A DNA stretch of 64,000 bases, from NCBI RefSeq assembly GCF_011386835.1, contig NC_088791.1, positions 127,448,943 to 127,512,942 on the forward strand. Reading direction: 5' to 3'. This document shows, in pieces, positions 31,130 through 42,881 of this stretch (positions within the stretch are counted from its first letter, which is position 1; every line of letters begins with the position of its first letter). This stretch comes from Chrysemys picta bellii. Its lineage: Eukaryota > Chordata > Testudines > Emydidae. The notes beneath the pieces were generated by a model, which had not been told where the DNA came from, did not search any database, and saw only the letters and a list, made by a program, of their open reading frames with translations. Position numbers and translations under genes: made by a program.

Positions 31130-31420
31130 GCATGTGATCATAGAGTCCTGAAGCAGATGAGCAAAGTGGAGATCTCAGAGGGGTGTTGGACAACTGGAAT
31201 AAGTTTGAGAGACTTGAACATTAATCACTGGAGAAACTTATCAAGGATTGTGGTGGATTCTCCATCACTGGCAATTTTAAAATTTAAGATTGTATGTTTT
31301 TCTAAAAGATATGCTCTAGTTCAGTTAGGAATTAATTCAGAGAAGTCCTGTGGTTTGTCTTATACATTAAGTCAGACTATATATTAATGATCCCTTCTGG
31401 CTTTATAATCTATGAAACAT
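31130..31420 (+). repeat. CR1 LINE 3'-end fragment
   Basis: The + strand reads GGTGGATTCTCCATCACTGG, then TCTAAAAGATATGCTCTAGT and GATCCCTTCTGGCTTTATAA, ending near 'ctatgaaa'. This is the sense orientation of the CR1 3' untranslated region found reversed at 2815 and 56349. Confidence 0.78.
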
Positions 31421-34400
31421 GCTGATGGGGCAGGAATCTGCTATATAATTAGGTATATCTGATCTTCACACATATGATAGATTGTGTTTTGAGTCCTGAC
31501 AACATATCCAGATATTAAGGTTCATTAAAAATGGAAAGGCTCAGTTTTATGGTTATACCTAATTTGATTTGTTGCCCTGTTCTGCAAAGAGATTTCTATA
31601 GAAACTAGAAAGTTCTCCCCAAGGAATGCAGTGTCATCATGAAACTTTCGCATATTGCTGAGTCTTTGCATTTGCCAGAGCATATTCTCCATTTATAGGA
31701 ACCTTTAAATCACAATGGAAAAAAAAATCTTTTCTGAAATAGGGTTTATCCATGTATCAAAAGTGACATCTCAGCATATGTAATTTCGTAGTGGTTGACC
31801 ATCAAGTTAAAAATAGTCTCTTCGACCACACACACTGTTAGGTTTTTAAAATTAAAATTTAGCTGTACCCACAGCCACAAAATTATTTGTTAAAGACAAT
31901 GCCTATGGACACCAGTGTTTGTGGGAGGAATTGAAGCCCTTCTCAAGTATATTGCTGTTAGGAAAATAATGTGTTTTATAAATTTGATGTGTATCTTACA
32001 TGAGTAGTCTCTCCCAAATGCTAGCTAATGCAATTGGAAACAGAGGGTGGAGTTTTATTTTTAGCTGCCTAAAGGCCCATTCGTTTTCAGGAAAAAGTGA
32101 AATACACTTTTTTTTGTTTTTATAAAAACCCATGGTTTATTGCATGGGGAAACTTTTTTTTAGCTAAGATAGATTGTAATGAAGTCAGACTAGTTGCTTT
32201 CCAACTTGCTTTCAGACTGCTCGATTAGCTATGTTCAGTCCATTTCGGCATCTGTGGATGTTTCATCTAGTGACTCATCAGCGTGGTACAGCAATCAAGC
32301 CTGATGCAGTTATAGCTGGGTATAGAATCAACCTCATCCCCAGCATGGAAGCTAAAAGTTGGGGAAAATCTTTCACTGTTGTTGTTAGTATAATGCTCCT
32401 TTAAAAAAATAAAAAGTATGCCCAACATAATGGCTTCCACCTTGTTTCATCAGCTGGGTTTTTAAACCCAAGACGGTCAGCACCATAGCACAGGCGTCTT
32501 GAGTTAAAGGAATAATTCTATTAGCTGGCAGCAATAGTAGGCGATTTATCTTCTACATAGCCTTTCTATTAGAGAGAGAGAGATGCAACACGCACATTAC
32601 AAGCATGTTACACAAGCATAGCTAGTCTTTCTCAGATGTTCTCAGTTCCAGAATTACTGAGCTGGAAAAAATTCCTGGTAATATCATACACTGGTATACC
32701 AAACATACTTTGTGTCTGTTTGATCTTGTACCATGTTGATTCTTAGAGGTCAAAACACGTTTGTCATTTCAAATGTAGCGTGACTAAACCCTGTTTTCAT
32801 ATGACGAAAAAAGTGCTTGACACCGCTGGAGATGGGTGTTTTAGGAGCAATAGATATAACTTGTGAGGCTCATTTTGCCTGCCAGTACTAGAAAGGCACG
32901 TACAACCATAGTATTTTTAGGTGATGCTGGTATCCCAGCTAAATTTGTTAGCCAAGTCTCTGGATTCTCAATATTGTAAGAGAAATTAAATACTAGCTGT
33001 TGACATAGTGTATTTTGGAGGCTTGATATCCATCTTTCAGATGAGACATAAGATGGAATTTCTGACATTCTGTGCCTTAAAATCCAAAGTTTTCAAATAG
33101 TAGGTGTATTAAACTCAGTGCCACGGCTACATTTCAAGCGGGGGTAATTACATTTTTGCCTCCTGAAAATTCCCCATTAGTTTAAATGGGATAGGTTATA
33201 GTAGTCTTCATTTGCTGTGTTAAACTATTGTGTAGAATCACTGGTAATGGTCCTGACCCTGTAACTATAATTACAATTTTGAATAATCCTTACTCTCAAA
33301 GTAGTTCCATTGACTTGAGTGTCAACCGAAGTTTATCTTTTTAGTGCAGTCAATGGGATTACTTGTGAGTGTGGATTATTTTCATTAGGAGAAGTTTGCA
33401 GGATCAGGGCTTCTCATTTTGCTGCTTGGCTATGAAAAATGGCATTATTTAATCCACTTTTCTGCTACTTGTGTGTATTCTGTGTCATGCCTACTTATTT
33501 TACCAATTAAAATATGTTTTTACCACTACTGGATTCTTTTCTAAGTCATACATAAAATGTGATCTGTTCATCAGCAGTGTGCTTCCCCTATACTTTCCCA
33601 ATTCCAAGAAGAACTTGAGAAAGCGAAGACAATGTTAAAACAAGTTATTCATCAGCTGTGTGTGGACTGTGATTTAAGTGTGTTGATTGCTGAATAGTTC
33701 GTGGGTGTTCGTGACCATATCTAAAACATGTCCATAGCAATCCAGTTTCTTAGGAACAGAACGTTAGAAAAGTTTCTTCTAACTTTTCCTAGTTTATCAA
33801 TCCATATCACAGCTTAGTCTATAATGGTCAAAATGAAATGAATTGGGATGCATCGCCCCACACCTTCGTTAAAAACCAGAGAGCAGCAAAATTACTTGCA
33901 TGTTCCTCAGAGTAGTTCTCCTCTTAGCACAGTATTATCTGACTTCACCAACAGATTTGCAAATGTTTCCCCAGTATCCATCTCCTTGGTGGTTTCTGCT
34001 AGCCGAGAAGCCCTCCCATGCAATTTTTCCTAGAAGAGTAGTACTTCCATACTTGCTGTGCTTTCGCAAAGTTCTGACTCAGGAGGAAGTAAGCCAGATG
34101 GATGAGAAAAGTGGAAGCTTAATGCTGGTCAGAAAATAAGAAATGCAGATGTGCAGGAAAAGAGGAGGATTAGAGATTTAAAACTCAACGTTTAATGAGA
34201 AGATGTATTTAAAAATGCATTACATAAGGAATACACACATTTTAGATATTAAAAATAAAATTACTATTCCTTGAGTCCAAGTGGCCCCATTTTAGGCTTG
34301 GTTTCTATTTGTTCCCAAGGGGAGATGTGCCCAAACTTCTTTAGGAAATCTGGTTGCCCGGTCGAACAGCACCTTTCAAAAAGATTCTGAATTTTACGTT

Positions 34401-34798
34401 TTCAAAATCTGGCAATCTATGCTCCCACTACCTGCAGTAGGCCACTGTTTGTAATATCTGTTAAACTTCATTTGAATATTTAATTTTAAGTTTCTGGGCC
34501 AACCTATAATAAAGGCCAAGCTATTGAGCGCTTGTCAATACTGCCAAAAGGGTATGTTTTAATTTTGTGGGCTTTGTGGGTTGACATTCTCATTTTTTAT
34601 TAATTTACATCTCTTGGCTTTTTGGGGTGAGGGGGGGAGGGGTCTTGGATATTAACTTGCATGATGAAATATCTTGGGAATCTGGAATAATTCTTCTGTA
34701 ACAATAGTGGAAATCTAGCATGCTAAACACACAAAGTAGTGCTAAAGCTGGAGACAAATTTACTTAGTGTATTGGTTCTGTACATTTGGGTGCTTCCC
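31421..34798. other. AT-rich non-coding stretch
   Basis: No gene was recognised. A short GA run lies at 32570-32582. At 33300-33420 an imperfect palindrome ('gtagttccattgacttgagtg' against 'cagtcaatgggattacttgtgag') resembles a widespread old amniote repeat. Short open frames (32841-33068 minus, 33848-34139 plus) have no support. Confidence 0.5.
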
Positions 34799-35025
34799 TA
34801 GGGTACTTGTCTGTGTACTGATAGCACATGTACCCTGTACCTGCACTGAGTGTCCACATATGCTGTGCTGGGAATGGGTATACACTGTGCATAGGTATAT
34901 ATACATGTCCACGCTGCCCTTTTTCAGTACACAAAGGTAGTGCTACCATTTCAGGGACAGTATCCCAGTGTGTGTCACAGGTGACACTGGGAACTAACTT
35001 GATGTACATTGCTGGTACTGTACAC

Positions 35026-35440
35026 CAGTGGTTCTCAACCAGTGGTACACATACCCCTGTGGGTACACAGAGGTCTTCCAGGGGATACATCAACTCATCT
35101 AGATATTGACCTAGTTTTACAACAGGCTACATAAAAAGCTCTAGCTAAGTCAGTACAAACGAAAATTTCATACAGACAATGACTTGTATATACTGCTCTA
35201 TATATACTGTACACTGGAATGTGAGTACAATATTTATATTCCAATTGATTTATTTTATAATTATACGGTAAAAATTAGAAAGTAAGCAATTTTTCAGTAA
35301 TAGTGTGCTGTGCCACTTTTGTTTTTTTATGTCTGATTTTGTAAGCAAGTAGTTTTTAAGTGAGGTGGAACTTGTGGGTATGCAAGACAAATCAGGCTCC
35401 TGAAAGGGTTACAGTAGTCTGGAAAGGTTGAGAGCCATTG
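35026..35440. mobile_element. hAT-type MITE, 415 bp, perfect target duplication
   Basis: The ends CAGTGGTTCTCAACC and GGTTGAGAGCCATTG are inverted. The 8-base flanks CTGTACAC are identical (35018-35025 and 35441-35448). It is inserted near the left end of the Harbinger element and has no coding capacity. Confidence 0.88.
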
Positions 35441-35467
35441 CTGTACACTGCCTTTACACATTTAGCG

Positions 35468-36770
35468 ATGGCAGCTCCCAGTCGTCTCTCCCTTCTGCCA
35501 GACTGTGTTGAAGACGTGGAGCAAGTCCATGATGATGTGATTCCGCTCCTGCTTTCAAGACAAAAGATCATGTACTGGATGGAATGAGTCCAGAAAAATT
35601 TGAGACACCTAAGATAGCTGACTGAGAGGGCAAATAAAAATCCAGTGGAGTCCAGTGGAACAAATGTATTGAATGCCGTGCAATGATACGCACGTGGTTG
35701 GACTGCTGCTTCTGATCCTGGAGAACCAGCACTGTGTGGCGGGACCACATCGTTTTGGAAATCTGGAACAATAGCCAGCAGCTGCAGAACTTCCAAATGA
35801 GGAACCACATCTTCAAGGAGTTGTGCAAGCAGCTTGCACCAACCCTTGAGCTTCAGAGCATTCGTTTTTGGAAACCCATACCTGTGCAGATGTGGGTGGC
35901 TATTGCTCTTTGGAAGTTGGCCATACCTGACAACTATCAGTCAGATGAAAACTAGTTCAGGGTTGGGAAGTCAACTGTTGCGGTGATGGTTATACAGGTT
36001 TGCCATGCTATCAATACTCTTACCTGCCCACAGGTGGTTGCCATATCCAAAGTCCCTGAAACTATAGTGGGATTTCAGAAAATGAATTTTCTGAACTATG
36101 CTGGGGCCGTTGACAGAACCCATATTCCAGAAATTTTTTTTTCCACCGAAAGGGGCCAGTGAATTCATGGTTACTGGTCACTCATTTTCCAAGGCTTAGT
36201 GTGGCCCACAGGGATTGGTTCATGAACACCAACACTGCATACACGGGAAGGGTCCTAATGCCAGGTTGCTCAGGAGGTCAGGATTGTACCACATCATGGA
36301 GGAAGAGACTTTCCCCTGCAAAACAGTGTAGGTTTGCATGGTGTTTCTGTCCCCATATTTATTTTGTGGGACCCCACATCGCCACATTAGGAGTGGGTCA
36401 TGAAGCCCATACCCTGACATTGCCACCTCAACTATAGCTGCAGAATGCTGGTGGAGTGAGTCTTTGGGCATCTGAAAGCTTGTTGGCAATGCCTACGGTC
36501 TGGCTGGATGCCAGTGTAGCCAATGTGATTTGCATTATGGTGGCGTGCCGTGCCTTGTACAACATTTCTGAGGCTAAAGGGGAATACTTCTAGAGCAAGT
36601 GGGCACAGGACAGATCTGGTTTTCAAAGTTGATAAAGCCAGCCAGATCCCACGCTGCTCCTGGTTCTCGATGGGCGAGGTAAACTCATGATGCCATTTGC
36701 TTGCACATTGTGGATCAGTGTGGAGCCACAAGGTGACTTGGGACTGTTCCGAAGGACGGTATTGTGACAC
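35468..36770 (+). pseudogene. PIF/Harbinger transposase relic (HARBI1-like)
   Basis: Reading in shifting frames: HIVLEIWNNSQQLQNFQMRN and WVAIALWKLAIPDNYQ (frame 35734-35952), FRVGKSTVAVMVIQVCHAIN, then YAGAVDRTHIPEIFF with the first catalytic aspartate (GAC, 36112-36114), LWDPTSPH with the second, and MLVE-stop-VFGHLKACWQCL with the catalytic glutamate. This is the DDE order of HARBI1-like transposases, which cut and paste with a 3-base TWA target. Many stops are present, and several positions next to the catalytic residues are mutated (VDRTH instead of the usual IDGTH). The first ATG may be at about 35469. It is clearly dead. Confidence 0.85.
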
Positions 36771-37989
36771 TGTGTGGTGCTGCTGGAAAAGCTCAATAGA
36801 GCATTGTCATGTACTTGTGTTGTAACATCTTTCTGTGGGTCTCGATCTAGCAGCTGATGCTAATGTATTAACTGACTGTTGGGTGAGGGCTTTCAAGGTT
36901 AACACCTTTGGTCATGGTTTTGTGCTGCGGAGAGTGTATATGCAATGTAATGCCATCATTGAGCATTGTGTTGGTTATATGTTAATAACTCTGTTTTAGC
37001 GTGCTTTATGGCGAACAATTGAGCATTGTTAACGTCCATTAATTTAAAAATGGTTCTGTAACGTTTTGGGAGGGATTTTGCACATTTCTTCTTCCCCGTG
37101 TTTTCTGACACTGTTGCTCACAGCATTTGTCAGGAGCTATGCATGAATTACTCCCAAGGTTGCAAATGGTGACTGTTTGGTGTGGGTGGAGGAGTTGTAA
37201 AAGCAGCTATCTTCGGTGTTAATTTACTTCTGTTTCTTTTGTCTGTATTGTCAGTTAAGTCGTTAACAAAGCCATAAAGATGCTTCAGCTAAGATCTCTT
37301 CTGATTTTCATTCTGGTGCTTTGGACAGCAACAGGTATCTTACAGTTCAGTTCATTGTCATGAACCCTGTCTTTGTGTGTGGTGTTCTTGTTTTTTGTTT
37401 TTACAGAAGGAAATTTATGGTTGGGGGTGGGTAGGATTGAATTCATTGCATTTCTGTAGCACCACACATTTACAGAAATCAGTCCTGCTGCCCCATCCCC
37501 AATGTATGGGAATTATCATGTTACTCATGCTTGGAAAGCAAGGTGCACATCCAAGTGAAGTGAACAGTAACTTTTTATTTACAGACGTGTATCAAACATA
37601 GAGCTTGTGACGGTTTGTGATGGGAACAAATGATCAAAACACCTGATCAAATTCCTTGAGAAGTGGGCAAACATTACTGTCTGTCCGGTGGCACCTTTCA
37701 AGACTAACAGATTTATTTGGGCATAGGGTTTCGTGAGTAAAACCCCCCCACTTCTTCAGATGCATGGAGTGAAAATTACAGATACTGGCACATGAAGACA
37801 AGGGAGTTACCTTACAAGTGGAGAACCAGTGTTGACAAGGCCAATTCAGTTAAGGTGGATGTGGTCCATTCCCAATAATTGATGAAGAGGTGTCTATACC
37901 AAGAGAGGTAAAATTGCTTTTGTGAGCCAGCCACTCTCAGTCCTTATTTAAGCCCAAATTAATGGTGTTAAGTTTGCAAATGAATTATA

Positions 37990-39105
37990 GCTCTGCAGTT
38001 TCTCTTTGAAGTCTGTTTTTTAATTTTTTTGTTGAAGGATGGCTACTTCTAAATCTGTTATTGACTGTCCAGGGAGATTGAAGAGTTCTCCTTCTGGGTT
38101 TTGTATATTACCATTACTGATGTCTGATTTATGTCCATTTATTTTATGTAGAGACTGTCTGGTTTGGCCAATGTACATGGCAGAGGGGCATTGCTGGCAC
38201 ATGATGGCATATATCATATTAATAGGTGTGCAGGTGAATGAACCCCTGATGGTGTGGCTGATGTGGTTGGGCCCTCTGATGGTGTCGCTAGAGTAGATAT
38301 GGGAACAGAGTGGGCAACGGGGTTTGTTACAGGGATTGGTTCCTGGATTAGTGTTTCTGTGGTATGGTGGTGTGTTGCTGGTGAATATTTGCTTCTGGTT
38401 GCAGGGCTATCTGTAAGCGAGGACTGGCCTGCCTCCCAAGGTCTGTGAGAGTGATGGATAATTTTCCAGGATAGTTTGTAGATCGTTGATGATGTGCTGG
38501 AGAGGTTTTAGCTGGGGGCTATACGTGATGGCCAGTGGTGTTCTGTTATTTTCCTTGTTGGCCCTGTCCTGTAGTAGGCGACTTCTGGGTACCCATCTCG
38601 CTCTGTCAAACTGTTTCCTCACTTCCCCAGGTGGGTATTGTAGTTTTAAGAATGCTTGATAAAGATCTTATAGGTTTTTCCCTCTGTCTGAGGGATTGGA
38701 GCAAATGCTGTTGTATCTTAGGGCTTGGCTGTAGACAATGGATCATGTGATGTGTCCTGGATGGAAGCTGTAGGCATGTAGGTAAGTATAGTGGTCAGTA
38801 GGTTTCCCGTATAGGGTGGTGGTTATGTGACCATCACTTACTTGCATTGTAGTGTCCAGGAAGTGGATCTCTTGTGTGGACTGGTCCAGGCTGAGGTTGA
38901 TGGTGGGGTGGAAATTTGTTGAAATCCAGGTGGAATTCTCCAAGGGCCTCCTTCCCGTAGGTCCATATGATGAAGATGTCATCAATGTAGCACAAGTAGA
39001 GGAGGGGCGCTAGGGGACGAGAAGTGAGGAAGCGTTGTTCTAAGTCAGCCATGAAAATGTTGGCATGCTGTGGGGCCATGCAGGTACCCCTAGTAGTGCT
39101 GCTGA
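37990..39105 (-). pseudogene. PLE RT and GIY-YIG relic, minus arm
   Basis: On the minus strand MAPQHANIFMADLEQRFLTS and YIDDIFIIW (RT catalytic motif, about 38970) are followed, after frame changes, by a linker and AIMCQQCPSAMYIGQTRQSL (GIY-YIG nuclease, about 38140-38215). It is collinear with the better preserved frame at 54541-55893 but has several frameshifts and stops and lacks everything upstream of the RT core. Confidence 0.85.
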
Positions 39106-39118
39106 CGTGAAGGTTTAA

Positions 39119-39260
39119 ATAACAGATTTAAAAGTAGCCATCCTTCAACTAAAAAACAGACTTCAAAGAGAAACTGCAGAGCTACAATTCATGTGCAAAC
39201 TTAACACCATTAATTTGGGCTTGAGAAGGGACTGAGAGTGGCTGGCTCACTACAAAAGCA
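39119..39260 (+). pseudogene. PLE C-terminal remnant, plus arm
   Basis: The + strand encodes DLKVAILQLKNRLQRETAEL and EWLAHYKS, the last part of the PLE protein. A single inactivating stop precedes the end. Untranslated tail sequence follows to 39540. Its join to the minus arm near 39113-39120 is abrupt. Confidence 0.78.
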
Positions 39261-40080
39261 GTTTCCCCTCTCTTGGTATAGACACCTCCTCATCAGCTAT
39301 TGGGAGTGGACCACATCCACCCTGACTGAATTGGCCTTGTCAACACTGGTACTCCACTTGTAAAGTAACTCCCTTGACTTTGTGTGCCAGTATATTTATG
39401 CTTGTATCTGTAAATTTCACTCCATGCATCTGAAGAAGTGGGTTTTAACCACAAAAGCTTATACCCAAAAAAATCTGTCTTTAAGGTGTCACCGGACTCC
39501 TCATTTTTGTGGATACAGACTAACATGGCTACCCCCTGATACATTACTGTCTGTGGAGATGTACCCTGGCCCTTAACCACCCTATTGCTGTGACAAGGGG
39601 GAATGGCTGCATAATATTGTGCGGGGAGACAAACTGGGATGGAGCCTTTGTGGAGTTTGGTCCCCAAACACAGGCTGGGTTATAGAAACTGACTTGGGCT
39701 TATCATTCCCCTCCTATGGAGGGTTCCACGTGATGGGGATTTCAGGTGCCGGTGGAGGAGGGTGTGCTGCCTGTCCCTGATGCTGCTCCTCAGCAAGGGT
39801 AGTGGGGGGATTCAGTGCCTCAGCAGGAGCCTGGATCCCAGGAGGAGGAAGAGGAAGAGAAAAAGGTGTTGCCTGTCCCTGGAGAGGAGCAGCAGCAGCC
39901 ACAGTGGTGGTCAGGACCCAAAAGTGTTCTCCCACCAGTTGTACCAGTGATTGCATTAGTGCATGGTCCCATTCCCTCTTGATGTACTCCCTCTCCATGA
40001 AACAGTTCATCATTGCCTGCTCCTGCCTTAGAGCACAAACCTCCCTTGCCTGAAGGGAACCCAAGCTGCGCCTGACTCCT

Positions 40081-41195
40081 TGGCTATGTCCACATTACCA
40101 CTTGCGGCGCTATAACTTGCATCACTCAGGGATGTGAATAAGTCACCCTCCCCAACTGATTTGAGTTACGCAGACCTAAGCACCTGTGTAGACAGTGCTA
40201 AGTCGGTGGGAGAGCTTCTTTCATTGGCTTAGTTACCGCCTGTCATAATTATAAAGGGAAGGGTAGCAGCCCTCCTGTGTACAATACTATAAAATCCCTC
40301 CTGGCCAGAGACTTCAAAATCCTTTTACCTGTAAAGGGTTAAGAAACTCAGATAACCTGGCTGACACCTGACCCAAAGGACCAATAAGGGGACAAGATAC
40401 TTTCAAATGTTGGTGGGGGGGAAGGCTTTTGTTTGTGCTCTTTGTTTTTGGGGGTTGTTCGCTCTTGGGACTAAGAGGGACCAGACATCAATCCATGCTC
40501 TCCAAATCTTTCTGAACAAGTCTTTCATAGTTCAAACTTGTAAGTAACAGCTAGGCAAGGCGTGTTAGGTTTATCTTTGTTTTCTCAACTTGTAAATGTA
40601 CCTTTTGCTAGAGTGTTTATCTCTGTTTGCTGTAACTTTAAACTTAAGGCTAGAGGGGGTTCCTCTGGGCTCTTTGAATCTGATTACCCTGTAAAGTTAC
40701 TTTCCATCCTGATTTTACAGAGATGATTTTTACCTTTTCTTTAACTAAAAGCCTTCTTGTAAGAACCTGATTGATTTTTCCTTGTTTTAAGATCCAAGGA
40801 ACTGGTGGGGAAAAGGAGGGGGGATGGTTAAATTCTCCTTGTGTTAAGATCCAAGCGTTTGGATCGGTGTTCACCAGGAAATTGGTGGAGGAGTCTCGCA
40901 AGGCTACCCAGGGAAGGGAGTTAGCACTTGGGAGTGGTGGCAGCAAAAATCAAAATCTAAGCTTGTAGTTAAGCTTAGAAGTTTTCATGCAGGTCCCCAC
41001 ATCTGTACCCTAAAGTTCAGAGTGGGGAAGGTACCTTGACACCGCCGCTCGGGGGGGGGGGGGGGGGGGTTGGTGTAATTAAGTCGATGGGAGAGCTCTC
41101 TCTCATTGGCTTAGAGCATCCACAATAGCAGCGCTGCAGCTGCATTGGTACAGCTGTGCCGCTGTAAGCTCTATAGTGTAGCCATAGCCCTTCTG
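40081..41195. mobile_element. MITE interrupted by a solo LTR
   Basis: The left end TTGGCTATGTCCACATTACC and right end, inverted, GGGCTATGGCTACACTATAG are related. The arms 'aagtcggtgggagagctt.tttcattggctta' (40200-40232) and 'aagtcgatgggagagctct.tctcattggctta' (41082-41114) are close direct repeats, so the insertion may have been accompanied by local duplication or the MITE has internal repeats. A 21-base run of G lies at about 41051-41070. Confidence 0.5.
40241..41041 (+). repeat. Solo LTR, 801 bp, with 5-bp target duplication
   Basis: It starts TGTCATAATTATAAAGGGAA and ends GGGGAAGGTACCTTGACA. The five bases CCGCC flank it on both sides (40236-40240 and 41042-41046). There is no internal viral sequence, so it is a recombination product. 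Frames inside it are not supported as genes. Confidence 0.75.
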
Positions 41196-42881
41196 TCAAT
41201 GGCAACGAGCCAGTCCTCCAGAGGCCTGGCCTTGACAGAAAGTCTGGCCCCTGTGTCCAGCAAAGAGCATTGAAAGGGGCAGGTAAACCGAATCAGACCT
41301 CAACTATATTTTCCTCCCTGAATTTTTTGAATCATCACCGCAAGCCAATTGCCTCTCCACTGCCAAAAGGCATGGCACTGTGTTTGAGCAACTGCTGAAA
41401 TGCATGATTCACCCACCCCTGCAGAAATTGGGAGAAGCAGAGTGGCTTGTGGTGAGAAGAGGCTACTCACCAGAGACTGGGATTGGTAATAAATACCTGA
41501 AATGGTCACAGGCAGAATGTACCACTATAATACCCAAATGGTTCCCTTTCCCTTCCCAGACTTAGGTAGGCCTGTAGGCAAGCAACCCAGCAAACCCGTC
41601 TGCCTTCCACATGGCTACCATTCTATGGGGAGAGAGACTGGTGGGGAGGGAGAGAGGTGGTGTTGGGTCTTTGCACAGGTATCAGAAAATTGTTCTTTCC
41701 TCACTTGGGCCCTTTCAGAACCTGCCTCTTCCCTCCCTTTCCCCCTGGTTTGCGCAGCCCAGAGACTGTTGTACTGGCTGAGAAATGCACAGACATGGGC
41801 ACAGTGACTGCTCATTAGTTGGGACTATAACAGACTGCTAAATACTTTATAGTGATTCATAGGATTTAAATGAAGTCATTGATTTACATCTGTATCTTGT
41901 TTGGGGATCATGTTGGAATAGAGTGGAGAAGAGGGAATAGTTGTTTTGGGGCGGGAGTTTCAGGCATACATTACCGGAGCAAGAGGTGATTTTTAAGGGG
42001 GACATGGGGTGTATTGTAATTTACCAGCCTTGGGTTCCGGTTCCTGCAGCAGCTTAGGGTCCTCCTCAGGCTACTTGGGGATTTTCCTCAATTGGATCCA
42101 TTAGATACAGGTGCAGAATCACATGCTTATCTTCCTCAGTGTCTCCTGGGGCTTAGGCCCCTGCTGCTTCCTTGCCATGAGGCTGGCAGGGTTGAGGAGG
42201 GGTTATGAGTCCCTTCAGGCTCTGTACTCGCAGCCCTGGAGAGCACCCGGTTCAGCTCATCGTAGAAGGGGCATGTGCTAGGTCTCCTCCTGGAGTGATT
42301 GTTTGGAGTCCTTTACCATCCATTACAAGAGTCTGAGGTGCCTCATGGATGGAGTCTGGTGAATGCCTGCCTCCTCCAGCCTCTGTGAAATGTCCTGATA
42401 CAGCTGTATGTTCCTGCCGACCCATGCAAAGCTGTGGAGAATGGTTTACTCTGCTCACACATTGATCACCACCTGGGTGTGCTCCGGAGAGCAGGCGGCA
42501 GCTCTTGGAATATGCTCCATGATTGACACTGCTGATCAACAGAGTTCACAGGAGAACTGACCTGAAGTGTTCAGTGCTATTGGCAATGGTGGGAGGGACC
42601 TTTATATCTTTTGGGTAAGGGTCAGGCAGCAAAGGGAACAGTGCATTGTGGGAGTGGCTCTAGAAGACTGTCAGTACTCGTGACCTGGTACACGCCTCTT
42701 GTTCCCATCCACGTTGCACTGTAGAACAGCTTGGGACCCATACCGGAGCAGAGGTGTGCACATACCCACATCCCTCGTGTGCAAGTGTGCGCACTCCTTC
42801 AGGAACATGCTTCAGATGTGGACAATGAGGCATAACCCACGGGTAACCATGTACAGTTGTAAGTGCAGACGTAGCCCAGAA

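Larger units (their letters stand above)
37685..39540. mobile_element. PLE inverted dimer with 14-bp target duplication
   Basis: The left arm (37685 to about 39116) is a minus-strand PLE with 3' tail, GIY-YIG region and RT region. The right arm (about 39117-39540) is a plus-strand PLE 3' end with the last 40 or so codons and tail. Both outer edges are therefore 3' ends. The 14-base flank ACATTACTGTCTGT is perfect at 37671-37684 and 39541-39554, so the whole inverted structure arrived as one unit. It lies inside the Harbinger element. Confidence 0.87.
39714..42540 (-). pseudogene. Harbinger Myb/SANT-like partner protein relic
   Basis: The N-terminal part lies at 42540-42250, where broken frames read GRQEHTAVSGHF and, in another frame, RNIQLYQDISQRLEEAGI and QWMVKDSKQS, resembling the Myb/SANT-like DNA-binding domain of Harbinger second proteins. 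The C-terminal part is an open frame at 40064-39714 (116 codons) with EQAMMNCFMEREYIKREWDH, a likely coiled coil, then a Pro/Ala-rich tail. In active elements this protein carries the transposase to the nucleus and transposon ends. A MITE with a solo LTR separates the two parts. The middle is poorly recognisable. Confidence 0.55.
34799..42881. mobile_element. PIF/Harbinger transposon with two convergent gene relics and nested insertions
   Basis: A PIF/Harbinger transposase relic on + (35468-36770) converges with a Myb/SANT-like partner relic on - (42540 to 39714), the usual two-gene content of autonomous Harbingers. The outer ends look like diverged inverted repeats: left near 34799 (AGGGTACTTGTCTGTGTACT) and right near 42881 (reverse complement reads GGGCTACGTCTGCACTTACA). 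Nested inside are a hAT (35026-35440), an inverted PLE dimer (37685-39540), and a MITE (40081-41195) that itself holds a solo LTR (40241-41041). Without insertions the element is roughly 4.7 kb. The termini are approximate and no clear 3-base duplication is seen. Confidence 0.62.

Noticed and set aside
37280..37334. Signal-peptide-like short frame (MLQLRSLLIFILVLWTATG) ending at a possible splice donor GT
   Set aside because: It lies inside the Harbinger element after the transposase relic, has no downstream exon, and the preceding 'ccataaag' looks like part of a transposon 3' region. Hydrophobic T-rich DNA gives such peptides by chance.
41051..41070. Poly-G run as a regulatory G-quadruplex site
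   Set aside because: It is a homopolymer next to an LTR target site; no regulatory context is visible, so it is noted only as part of that locus.
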